Shown: positions 44,805 to 53,066 of the stretch, one piece after another
How the letters are laid out: each line of letters opens with the position of its first letter
Numbering within the stretch: the first letter of the stretch is position 1
From: Paracoccaceae bacterium
GTDB lineage: Bacteria; Pseudomonadota; Alphaproteobacteria; Rhodobacterales; Rhodobacteraceae
Assembly: GCA_026706985.1 (NCBI GenBank)
Contig: JAPOXR010000052.1
Location: 1 to 64,000 of the forward strand
Reading direction: 5' to 3'
DNA length: 64,000 nucleotides
Translations under genes and position numbers: made by a program
The notes under the pieces: model-generated
Told to the model about the DNA's origin: nothing
Database searches by the model: none
The model's input: only the letters and a program-made list of their open reading frames with translations

Positions 44805-45881
44805 ATGCTGAAGCTGGATATCGGCATACAATTTCCCGGGTTCCGCCTTGATATTTCCGAGGAGTTGTCCGGTGGATTGGAAACCGTGCTCTTCGGGCCG
44901 AGCGGTGCCGGCAAGAGCACCTGCCTGCGGATCCTGGCCGGGTTGGAAACCCGTGCCAAGGGGCGGATTCTTTTCAATGATGAGGTTTGGCAGGATAGCG
45001 GCAATGGCATGTTTGTTCCGCCGCATCACAGGGCCGCAACCCTGGTTTTTCAGGATGGAAGGCTGTTTCCGCATATGAATGTGGCCGCCAATCTGCGCTA
45101 CGGAATCACGCGCAGTCGGGGCCGTTCGGGTATCGATTGGGACGAGATCTGTAAATCCCTTGATCTTTTTCCCCTGCTGGAGAGGCGGACACAAAACTTG
45201 TCCGGAGGCGAAAGGCAGCGGGTTGCGATCGGGCGGGCATTGCTGGCCGCCCCGAAATTGCTCCTGCTGGACGAACCGCTCAGCGCGTTGGACTCAGCCC
45301 GCCGCAATGAAATTCTGTTTAATCTCAGAGGGTTGATCAACAGGCATCAGATTCCTGTTATCTTTGTTTCGCATCAAACCGACCAGTTACTGCGAATCGG
45401 CTCGACAGCACTGCATATCAGCCGCGGCAAGGTCATCGGCCGTGACTGGCCAGGCCGCAGGGAAAAGCGCTTTACGCTGTCGGCACAGGTCAGCGGCAGG
45501 CACCCGGATGGCTTGGCGATTTGCAGTATAGGTGGGGATTCTGTCCTGGCGGTTGCGCCGGCGCCGGTTGAAGTTGGCGACAAGGTGCAATTGTCTTTTG
45601 ACGTCAATGATCTGATCCTGGCATTTTCCAACCCGGGCGGAGTGATGGCGGCAGGTAGCTTCCAGGGTGTCGTGCAATCGATCCGGATGACATCCGGGAC
45701 CGGTGGGTGCCGGATGCGGATCAGTTGCGATGGCGGCGAGTTCTCCATTCACCATCCGGTCGAACTGCCGAGAACTGATGCCAAGGGGCCGGAAATTCAT
45801 GTCTTTTCGGCCCGGCCTGCCCGGGTCGTCGTCATCGGGGAAGACCCGAACCGGATTGCCGACACGGACATGGCGGAATAA
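44805..45881 (+). CDS. modC: Molybdate ABC transporter ATP-binding protein
   Basis: 358-residue ATPase with Walker A GPSGAGKST, signature LSGGERQRVAIGRAL, Walker B LLLLDEPLSALD, switch histidine in VIFVSHQTDQ and a C-terminal MOP/TOBE molybdate-binding domain (about residues 285-350). The frame opens at 44688 within modB; ATG 44805 gives the proper N-terminus LKLDIGIQFPGF. It completes modABC and is followed 11 bp later by a tRNA gene on the same strand. Confidence 0.95.
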   Translation: MLKLDIGIQFPGFRLDISEELSGGLETVLFGPSGAGKSTCLRILAGLETRAKGRILFNDEVWQDSGNGMFVPPHHRAATLVFQDGRLFPHMNVAANLRYGITRSRGRSGIDWDEICKSLDLFPLLERRTQNLSGGERQRVAIGRALLAAPKLLLLDEPLSALDSARRNEILFNLRGLINRHQIPVIFVSHQTDQLLRIGSTALHISRGKVIGRDWPGRREKRFTLSAQVSGRHPDGLAICSIGGDSVLAVAPAPVEVGDKVQLSFDVNDLILAFSNPGGVMAAGSFQGVVQSIRMTSGTGGCRMRISCDGGEFSIHHPVELPRTDAKGPEIHVFSARPARVVVIGEDPNRIADTDMAE

Positions 45882-45892
45882 TGAAGCACTGT

Positions 45893-46194
45893 GCGGACGT
45901 GGCGGAAAGGTAGACGCGGCAGACTTAAAATGAATTGAGTGCGCACCGGGAAACCGGTGCCGCAGAACCGCTCAAATTCGGGGAAGGCTCTGACATAGTT
46001 TCGTGCTGATCCCGAGCCAAGCCCGGCGATGCCGGGAAGGTGTAGAGACTAGACGGGCGGCGCCTAAGGCCGGGTGGCTATGGCGAAGGGATAGTCCAGA
46101 CCACGAACGCTGCAAGGCGGCGGCGAAAGCCGAAGTGGTACGAAAATCTGCTTCCCCATCGGGAGTGCGGGTTCGAGTCCCGCCGTCCGCACCA
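45893..46194 (+). tRNA. tRNA-Leu (anticodon UAA) interrupted by a group I intron
   Basis: The exons 45893-45926 and 46143-46194 join to an 86-nt class II tRNA with encoded CCA. The acceptor arms GCGGACG and CGTCCGC (46184-46190) pair perfectly; the joined anticodon arm is GCAGA-CTTAAAA-TCTGC, giving anticodon UAA. The T-arm is GCGGGTTCGAGTCCCGC. The interruption falls between U34 and A35, the same place as the classic cyanobacterial and plastid tRNA-Leu(UAA) intron. The gene lies immediately after modC and may rely on its transcript or a local promoter. Confidence 0.93.
45927..46142 (+). ncRNA. Self-splicing group I intron (IC3-like) in tRNA-Leu(UAA)
   Basis: A 216-nt insertion that starts after the exon U and ends with G, as group I introns do. 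Core elements can be read in order: GAATTGAG with a later complementary CTCAAATTC; GATCCCGAGCCAAGCCC (the Q region equivalent); GGTGTAGAGACTAGACGGG (R region) and GATAGTCCAGACC (S region). The small size, core sequences and location match the IC3 subgroup. It carries no homing endonuclease, so it must be maintained vertically or have been gained by reverse splicing or transfer. Confidence 0.88.
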
Positions 46195-46206
46195 TCAGCC
46201 TGGATG

Positions 46207-46806
46207 TTATTCGCCGCCTTCCCAATCTTTCCAATCACCCGGTGTATCCAGATCAATGGACGCCCTGCGGTCCGGCAAGTCAATGATTTTCACGCGCTTC
46301 GGATTTCCGGTGACAATCGACCTCGCACCCTTATCGCCCTGCAGCTGTAAGAGTTCCACGAACAGCCCGGCAGGAAAGATCACCGGGTTTCCCGGGCGGC
46401 CTTCCGAGCCGGCAACGACGATTCTGCCGGGCGTAAAAGCGGCAAGGAGCAAATTCAGGTCGGCATGGGTGATCGCCGGCATGTCGGCCAGCACAATCAG
46501 CACCCCGTCGGCATCTTTGCCGAGTGCCACGATTCCGGATTGCAGCGAATACGCCATGCCCCGGGTCGCGCGCGCCGAAAAGATGATCCGGACCGGCAGG
46601 TCTGATATGCAGGCGGTGCGTTGATGTTGAGCGAAGCCAAGAACCACTGTGGTCCGCGATGCAGTTGAATTCACAGCCTCCAAGACACTCCGGCGAAGCA
46701 GTGAAACGCCATCAATCGGGCGCAGAAGTTTGTCCGCGCCCCGCATGCGGGATGATTTCCCGGCAGCAAGAACAATGATTTCCAGCCGATATCGCCCGTC
46801 TGTCAT
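46207..46806 (-). CDS. MocA-like molybdenum cofactor nucleotidyltransferase family protein
   Basis: 199-residue NTP-transferase (MobA/MocA type). The nucleotide loop LAAGKSSRMRGADKLL is at residues 13-28, followed by VLIVLADMPAIT with the metal-binding aspartate and GRPGNPVIFP. Such enzymes attach CMP or GMP to molybdopterin. Proximity to modABC on the other strand supports a molybdenum cofactor role, probably CMP-type for xanthine-dehydrogenase-class enzymes, though none is present in the window. It is 2 bp downstream of the following oxidoreductase gene. Confidence 0.85.
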   Translation of the reverse strand: MTDGRYRLEIIVLAAGKSSRMRGADKLLRPIDGVSLLRRSVLEAVNSTASRTTVVLGFAQHQRTACISDLPVRIIFSARATRGMAYSLQSGIVALGKDADGVLIVLADMPAITHADLNLLLAAFTPGRIVVAGSEGRPGNPVIFPAGLFVELLQLQGDKGARSIVTGNPKRVKIIDLPDRRASIDLDTPGDWKDWEGGE

Positions 46807-46808
46807 GG

Positions 46809-49223
46809 CTAACCGCGCATAATCTCTCCCTGCGGGTCATAAAGTGGTTCGGTCAGAATCCGGGCGGGCCGCATATCGCCGAGGATTTCAATTTCCGCCT
46901 CCAAATCCCCGCGAAGCAGGTCTGACGGCACAAAGCCGAGCGCCACCGATTTACCGGCATAATGCGAATATCCCCCGGAAGTGCAGAAGCCCCGAACCCT
47001 GCCATCAATCCAGATCGGTTCATATCCATGCACATCAGCATCATCGGCATCAACTTCAAATGCCGCAATCCGCCGCCCGGCACCCCTTGATCTTTCAGCC
47101 ACAGCCGCTTCCCGACCGATGAAATCGGCATTCCTGTTCCACGCGATAAATCGATCAAGCCCTGTTTCACCCGGCGTGTAGTCGGGCGAATACTCGCGCA
47201 GCCACGAGCCGAAAAACTTATCCAACCGAAGCGACATCATCGCCCGCATGCCGAATGGCCGCAGGCCGAATTCCATTCCGGCCTCTGACAGCCGGTCATA
47301 CAGGGCGCGCACGGATGAAGCTTCAACGAAGATCTCAAAGCCCAGCCCACCTGTGTAGCTGATTCGCTGAACCAGGGCATTGGCCAGCCCAACCTCGATG
47401 CGTCTGGCGTCCAGAAACCGGAATGCGTCCGCTGACACGTCCGACCGGGTGACGGATGCAAGCAATTCGCGCGCAAGCGGCCCTGCAATCTGAAATCCTC
47501 CGATTGTATCGGACAGGTTCTCGATGCGCACATCCTTGCCTGGATTTAAGTCAAACCAACGGGTATGAAAGGCCTGTGCGGCGTAGGAAGCGGTGAGTCG
47601 GAATTCCTCATCGTTGATGCAGGTCACGGTGAAGTCACCGATTATCCGGCCCCGACGCGACAGCATAGGGTTAAGGGCAACCCTTCCCGGCGTTGGAATT
47701 TGGCCTGCCATGATCAGATTCAGCCACCTTCGGGCACCGTTGCCTTCGACCCGGTATTTGGAAAAGTTATGGATTTCGTTGATGCCGACGGCGTTGCGTA
47801 CCGCCTGCACCTCCCTGCGTGTCGCATTCCATGCATTCGAGCGGCGGAAGGTTGGCGTTTCCATCGGCTCATCGCCGTGCTCAGCGAAAAAATTGACCAC
47901 TTCGGTGCCGTACTGCGCACCGAAAACCGAGCGCGCCGATTTCCAGACATCATACATCGGCGATGTCCGGTTTGGTCTTGCCGCCGGCAATTCCTCATTC
48001 GGGTAAACCACGGAGAATCGCCGCCGGTAAAATTCGATGACCTTCGGCAAAGTGTAGGAAGGGTTGATCCATTTGCCGAAGCGCGCCACATCCAGGGCAA
48101 ACGTATCGCGTTCGGTCTCTCCTTCAACCATCCACTGCGCCAATATCAAGCCGACGCCACCGCCCTGCGAGAATCCTGCCATCACGCCGCATGCGGACCA
48201 GTAATTTCGGAGACCTGGAACCGGCCCGACCAGCGGATTGCCATCGGGCGCGAAGGTGAACGGCCCGTTAATGACACGTTTCACTCCCGCGGACTCTAAC
48301 ACCGGATAGCGAAATGAAGCATGGTCGATCGAGTCCGAGATCCGGTCAAGTTCGTCGGGCAGCAGCTCATGGCCGAAATCCGCCGGCGTGCCATCGACAG
48401 CCCAGGGCTGGCAGGCCTGCTCATAGAACCCGATACACAGTCCCTTTCCTTCCTGGCGCAGGTAGTTCTCTCCACCGGGATCAACGACATGCGGATGCTC
48501 TGCACCCGGTTCAGAAAATTCCGCGATATCCCCGGTCACCAGATATTGGTGCTGCATGGGATGCAGCGGCAGGTAAACTCCCGCCATCATCCCGACTTCG
48601 CGTGCCCAGAGTCCGGCTGCATTGACAACATGCTCGGCGTGGACCGTGCCGTTGCGGGTGATAACATTCCAACTGCCATCGGCGAGTTGGTGGGTTTCCA
48701 GGACCGGGTTATTGGTGACAATTTCGGCACCGGCCATAGTTGCGGCCTTGGCATAGGCATAGGTTGTGCCCGATGGATCCAGATGCCCGTCCAGCTCATC
48801 ATAGAGTCCGCCGACAATGCCTTCCAGATTTGTCAACGGAGACAGCCCGGCGATCTCATCCGGCGTGACCACGCGGGTTTCCAGTCCCATGAAGCGGTGT
48901 TTTGCCCGCTCGGCACGAAACATATCCATCCGTTCCGGCGTGTCTGCCAGGGTTATGCCGCCGACATGATGCAACCCGCATGACATGCCGGTCAGCTCCT
49001 CCAACTCCCGGTACAGGCGGATCGTATAACCTTGCAGTGCCGCCATATTAGTGTCGCCATTGATTGTATGAAACCCTCCGGCGGCGTGCCAGGTTGACCC
49101 CGAGGTCAATTCCGATCGTTCGATCAGCGTGACATCGCTCCATCCGTATTTTGTCAGATGATACAGCACCGAACAGCCGACGACCCCGCCGCCAATGACG
49201 CACACCCGAGTTTCGGCCTTCAT
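46809..49223 (-). CDS. FAD-dependent oxidoreductase with GcvT domain (dimethylglycine/sarcosine dehydrogenase-like), copy 1
   Basis: 804-residue two-domain enzyme: an N-terminal DAO-type flavin domain (VCVIGGGVVGCSVLYHLTKYG, then ELTSGSTWHAAGGFHT with the His that carries covalent FAD in family members) and a C-terminal folate-binding GcvT domain (about residues 420-790). The oxidised methyl group is transferred to tetrahydrofolate. Closest functional types are dimethylglycine and sarcosine dehydrogenase. ATG 49223 has GGAGAGA upstream; the open frame goes to 49295. It is divergent from a paralogue at 49426-51837. Betaine breakdown would fit with the BCCT carrier nearby. Confidence 0.9.
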   Translation of the reverse strand: MKAETRVCVIGGGVVGCSVLYHLTKYGWSDVTLIERSELTSGSTWHAAGGFHTINGDTNMAALQGYTIRLYRELEELTGMSCGLHHVGGITLADTPERMDMFRAERAKHRFMGLETRVVTPDEIAGLSPLTNLEGIVGGLYDELDGHLDPSGTTYAYAKAATMAGAEIVTNNPVLETHQLADGSWNVITRNGTVHAEHVVNAAGLWAREVGMMAGVYLPLHPMQHQYLVTGDIAEFSEPGAEHPHVVDPGGENYLRQEGKGLCIGFYEQACQPWAVDGTPADFGHELLPDELDRISDSIDHASFRYPVLESAGVKRVINGPFTFAPDGNPLVGPVPGLRNYWSACGVMAGFSQGGGVGLILAQWMVEGETERDTFALDVARFGKWINPSYTLPKVIEFYRRRFSVVYPNEELPAARPNRTSPMYDVWKSARSVFGAQYGTEVVNFFAEHGDEPMETPTFRRSNAWNATRREVQAVRNAVGINEIHNFSKYRVEGNGARRWLNLIMAGQIPTPGRVALNPMLSRRGRIIGDFTVTCINDEEFRLTASYAAQAFHTRWFDLNPGKDVRIENLSDTIGGFQIAGPLARELLASVTRSDVSADAFRFLDARRIEVGLANALVQRISYTGGLGFEIFVEASSVRALYDRLSEAGMEFGLRPFGMRAMMSLRLDKFFGSWLREYSPDYTPGETGLDRFIAWNRNADFIGREAAVAERSRGAGRRIAAFEVDADDADVHGYEPIWIDGRVRGFCTSGGYSHYAGKSVALGFVPSDLLRGDLEAEIEILGDMRPARILTEPLYDPQGEIMRG

Positions 49224-49425
49224 GAGCTTGTCTCTCCATTGCGGACTGCCGGTTCCATTGAGCCGGAACAGAGAGACTTGCAAGCGCAACCGCATAGCCG
49301 GATGCGGAATTCCGAGCCGGCAAAATCGTTACCGATTGACGCAGCCTCAATCCCTCAACATAAGGCTAAGCCGTCCAGGGATTATTGGATTATTCAGCCG
49401 CAAGGCGCAAAGTCGGGAGAGTGAG

Positions 49426-51837
49426 TTGAAATCGCATTACAGGGTGGTGGTGATCGGCGGCGGTGTGGTCGGCTGTTCGGTGCTGTATCATCTGGCCAAA
49501 TTCGGATGGAAGGATGTTTGCCTGATTGAGCGCTCGGTGCTCACCGCGGGCTCTTCTTGGCATGCGGCGGGAGGAGTCCATGCTCTGAATGCCGATCCGA
49601 ACATGGCGGCGCTGCAGGCCTATACCATTGACCTGCTCACCGAGGTTGAGGCGGAATCCGGACAGTCGATCGGACTGCATATGACTGGCGGCATCACGGT
49701 CGCATCGGCGCCGGCACGCTGGGAATGGCTGAAGTCAGCCTATCGTATTTTTCAGACAGTCGGCATCGAGGACTGCCATTTGATGTCACCGGAGGAAATC
49801 AGGGAGCGTTGCCCGATCATGAATGTTGACGGCGTGATCGGCGGCTTGTGGGCGGACCGGGAAGGATATGTCGATACCACGGGAACTGTGCACGCCTATG
49901 CCGCGGCGGCAAAGAAACGCGGTGCCGAGATCATTGAACATTGCCGGGTCACGGAGCTGTCCGCGAATGCCGACGGAAGCTGGGACGTCATTACCGAAAA
50001 CGGCATTGTCCGTACCGAACATGTCGTGAATGCGGCAGGACTTTGGGCAAAGCAAGTCGGACGCATGGCGGGTCTCGAACTGCCATTGTCACCGCTGCAG
50101 CACCATTATTTCGTGACCGATACAATCCCGGAAGTCGCTGAACTGGATTTTGAGGTTCCAATGACAGTGGATCTGGAGGGATTCACCTACATGCGGCAGG
50201 ACCAGAAAGGGATTCTGGTTGGAATTTATGAGCGCGACCATAAGCATTGGCAGATCGACGGCGCGCCCTGGGAATATGGTATTGAATTGATTGAAGAGGA
50301 GCTCGACCGGATTTCCGATGAGCTCGACATGGCGTTCCGGCGTTACCCGGTGCTCGAAAATACCGGCATCAAGAACTGGGTGAACGGCGCATTCACATTT
50401 TCGCCTGATGGCAACCCGTTGGTCGGTCCGGTCCGCGGCACCCGGAATTACTGGCTGGCCTGCGGCGTCATGGCAGGATTTCTGCAGGGCGGCGGTGTCG
50501 GCAAATCATTGGCGGAATGGATGATTCACGGTGAGACCGAAACCGATTCCTGGTCTATGGATATCGCCCGCTACGGCGACTTCGCGCAGAATCGTGAATA
50601 TATCCGGCAGACAACCGGCCAGTTTTACTCGCGCCGTTTTGTCATGACTTATCCGAATGAACAGTTGTGGGCCGGGCGTCCATTGAAGAAATCACCCTCT
50701 TATCAGGCGATGCGGGATGATGGTGCCCGGTTCGGTGAGAATTGGGGCTTGGAGTCACCGATTTATTTCGCGCCGGCGGAATTCGAGGAAATTCCGACAC
50801 TGAAACGTTCCAATGCGTTCGACATCATCGGAGAGGAATGCCGTGCGGCGCGGGAGTCGGCCGGGCTGCTGGACATATCCGGTTACTCGCGCTTCCGTGT
50901 GCAGGGTGTGAATGCGGCGAGTTGGCTCAATCGCCTCCTGGCGGGACGTCTGCCGGATATCGGCAAATGCGGACTTGCCCCGATGTTGGCGCCGAGCGGT
51001 CGGTTACGCGGCGACCTGATGCTTTTGCATTGGGATGACAATGAATGGTGGCTGATGGGAAGCTACTATCTCCGTGAATGGCATCTGCGGTGGTTCCACG
51101 ATCACCTGGCGGAAGGAGTTTCGGTGGAGGATATTTCTGACCGGGTTGTCGGTTTCTCGCTGGTCGGCCCGAAATCACGCGATGCGCTGCAGCGCCTGAC
51201 CCACAGCGATGTCTCTAACGCCGCCTTTCCTTTCATGCATCTGCGTCAACTGGATGTCGGCCTGGTGCGTGCCCGGGTCGCCAGGGTCAGCGTATCCGGC
51301 GAACTCGGCTATGAAATCAACTGCGCCGCATCTGACCATGCAACACTCTACCGCTGCTTGTCGCAGGTCTGCGGGGAGCAGGGTGGACGCAATATCGGCA
51401 TGAATGCGCTGCTTTCGCTCAGGCTTGAAAAGAGTTTCGGGATCTGGAACGCCGAATTCATGCAGGCCTACAGGCCGGGAGAGACCGGGCTGGATCGATG
51501 GATCGACTTTGCCAAGCCGGATTTCATCGGCAAACAGGCGGCGCACCAGGAGCGGATGCAGGGAACCGGCCGGCGTCTGGTTACGCTCGCGGTCGATGCA
51601 ACGGATGCGGACGCCACAGGTTATGAACCGGTGTGGAAGGATCGGAACCGCGTCGGATTCGTGACTTCCGGTGGATATGGGCATGTCGTGGGTCAGAGCC
51701 TGGCCATGGCATTTGTCGCCGAGGAATTCTCAGCATTCGGCACCGAACTCACCTGCCATGTGGTAGGTGAGGAGCGGACCGCAAGGGTTATTGCCCCATC
51801 ACCTCACGATCCCAAGGGACTGAGGATGCGGGCATAA
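49426..51837 (+). CDS. FAD-dependent oxidoreductase with GcvT domain (dimethylglycine/sarcosine dehydrogenase-like), copy 2
   Basis: 803-residue paralogue of the divergent gene, with the same layout: VVVIGGGVVGCSVLYHLAKFG, SVLTAGSSWHAAGGVHA, then GNPLVGPVRGTRNYWLACGV and a C-terminal GcvT/GCV_T_C region. The TTG at 49426 is the likely start (GGGAGA 5 bp upstream and the flavin motif 8 residues in); the open frame begins at 49195 inside the divergent gene. The pair shares a 202-bp intergenic region that must contain both promoters. Sequence differences are spread throughout, so the two probably act on different N-methyl substrates. Confidence 0.9.
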   Translation: MKSHYRVVVIGGGVVGCSVLYHLAKFGWKDVCLIERSVLTAGSSWHAAGGVHALNADPNMAALQAYTIDLLTEVEAESGQSIGLHMTGGITVASAPARWEWLKSAYRIFQTVGIEDCHLMSPEEIRERCPIMNVDGVIGGLWADREGYVDTTGTVHAYAAAAKKRGAEIIEHCRVTELSANADGSWDVITENGIVRTEHVVNAAGLWAKQVGRMAGLELPLSPLQHHYFVTDTIPEVAELDFEVPMTVDLEGFTYMRQDQKGILVGIYERDHKHWQIDGAPWEYGIELIEEELDRISDELDMAFRRYPVLENTGIKNWVNGAFTFSPDGNPLVGPVRGTRNYWLACGVMAGFLQGGGVGKSLAEWMIHGETETDSWSMDIARYGDFAQNREYIRQTTGQFYSRRFVMTYPNEQLWAGRPLKKSPSYQAMRDDGARFGENWGLESPIYFAPAEFEEIPTLKRSNAFDIIGEECRAARESAGLLDISGYSRFRVQGVNAASWLNRLLAGRLPDIGKCGLAPMLAPSGRLRGDLMLLHWDDNEWWLMGSYYLREWHLRWFHDHLAEGVSVEDISDRVVGFSLVGPKSRDALQRLTHSDVSNAAFPFMHLRQLDVGLVRARVARVSVSGELGYEINCAASDHATLYRCLSQVCGEQGGRNIGMNALLSLRLEKSFGIWNAEFMQAYRPGETGLDRWIDFAKPDFIGKQAAHQERMQGTGRRLVTLAVDATDADATGYEPVWKDRNRVGFVTSGGYGHVVGQSLAMAFVAEEFSAFGTELTCHVVGEERTARVIAPSPHDPKGLRMRA

Positions 51838-51851
51838 TCTCCAGCCCGACA

Positions 51852-52991
51852 ATGGCGCACCCTTTCATTACGCTCGCGGCAGCCTTGATGCTGTCGGAGC
51901 CGGCGGCGGCGGATGATCTGCGGCAAATTGACGGGCAGCCGGTGAGTGTCACTCAAATGGCTTCAAAACTCAGACTGCCGTGGGGGCTGGCTTTTCTTCC
52001 CGGTTGCGAATTCCTGGTGACGGAAAAGCGGGGGCGGCTCTTGCGCTTTGACCTCGAAGGGCACCGGAGCCGGGTCGCGGGACTGCCGAAAGTGAAGACC
52101 GGCGGGCAGGGGGGGTTACTCGACATTGAGACGGCACGGGATTTCAATACATCGCGCCAGCTCTTTCTGACCTATTCGGCGGCGCGGGAAGCCGGAACCG
52201 GCACCGCGTTGGCGGTGGCGGAACTGTCTGAGGATGGTGACCGGCTGGAGAAACTGCGTGAGGTTTTCATTTCCTCGCCGGTGAGCAACGGAAATCGACA
52301 TTTCGGGTCCAGAGTCGTGGAAGCGGAAGATGGAAACCTGTTCCTGAGCGTCGGTGACCGCGGCGAGCGTTCCACTGCCCAGTATCCGGGATCGCATAAT
52401 GGCAGCATCCTGCGCATCCGGCGTGATGGCACGGTGCCCGATACCAACCCCTTTACCACATCGCCGGAAGCGAAACCGGAAATCTGGTCTATCGGCCACC
52501 GAAACCCGCAAGGCATGACGTTCGACAATGACGGGCGGTTGTGGATTTCGGAACATGGTGCACGCGGCGGTGATGAAATCAATCACGTCCTCCCCGGGTT
52601 GAATTTCGGCTGGCCGGTGATTTCCTATGGCGTGCATTATTCGGGCCGAAAAATCGGCGAAGGTTTCAGCAAGGAGGGAATGGAACAACCGGCGCATTAC
52701 TGGGATCCTTCAATCGCACCATCAGGCATGATTGCCTATTCGGGTGCCCTGTGGCCGCAATGGGAAGGGAATCTCTTTGTCGGATCACTGAAATTCGACC
52801 TGATTTCACGGCTTGAGCTGTCAGATCGGCTCCGCGAGACCGAACAGATTCGAATCCCTGAAACCAAAAGAGTGCGCGATGTGCAGGAAGCGCCGGACGG
52901 CACGATTTGGTTTATCTCGGAGGATAGGGGCGCGGTATACCGGATATCGCCGCCAAGCGGCCCGCCCGGCGACAGCGGTTGGTGTCATTGA
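51852..52991 (+). CDS. PQQ-dependent aldose sugar dehydrogenase (YliI/Asd type)
   Basis: 379-residue periplasmic enzyme oxidising sugars or related alcohols with PQQ. A signal peptide ends at residue 21 (EPAAADD). The six-bladed propeller motifs are clear: LPWGLAFLPG, GGQGGLLDIE, NRHFGSRVVEAEDGNLFLSVGDR split by the active-site region, GHRNPQGMTFD, EHGARGGDEINHVLPGLNFGWP, and VQEAPDGTIWFISED. No PQQ synthesis genes are visible. It is 14 bp after the preceding oxidoreductase gene and may be co-transcribed. Confidence 0.92.
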   Translation: MAHPFITLAAALMLSEPAAADDLRQIDGQPVSVTQMASKLRLPWGLAFLPGCEFLVTEKRGRLLRFDLEGHRSRVAGLPKVKTGGQGGLLDIETARDFNTSRQLFLTYSAAREAGTGTALAVAELSEDGDRLEKLREVFISSPVSNGNRHFGSRVVEAEDGNLFLSVGDRGERSTAQYPGSHNGSILRIRRDGTVPDTNPFTTSPEAKPEIWSIGHRNPQGMTFDNDGRLWISEHGARGGDEINHVLPGLNFGWPVISYGVHYSGRKIGEGFSKEGMEQPAHYWDPSIAPSGMIAYSGALWPQWEGNLFVGSLKFDLISRLELSDRLRETEQIRIPETKRVRDVQEAPDGTIWFISEDRGAVYRISPPSGPPGDSGWCH

Positions 52992-53066
52992 AGCGGCTCA
53001 ACGCTGGAATACGCATCCACCTGATGATATAGGCCGCGCTTCCACGATTTGGCAGGGACGAGCGGA

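Noticed and set aside
45893-46194. selC or tmRNA gene
   Set aside because: The long insert first suggested these, but the ends form a normal tRNA-Leu acceptor stem and the insert has group I intron core elements with the split at U34/A35.
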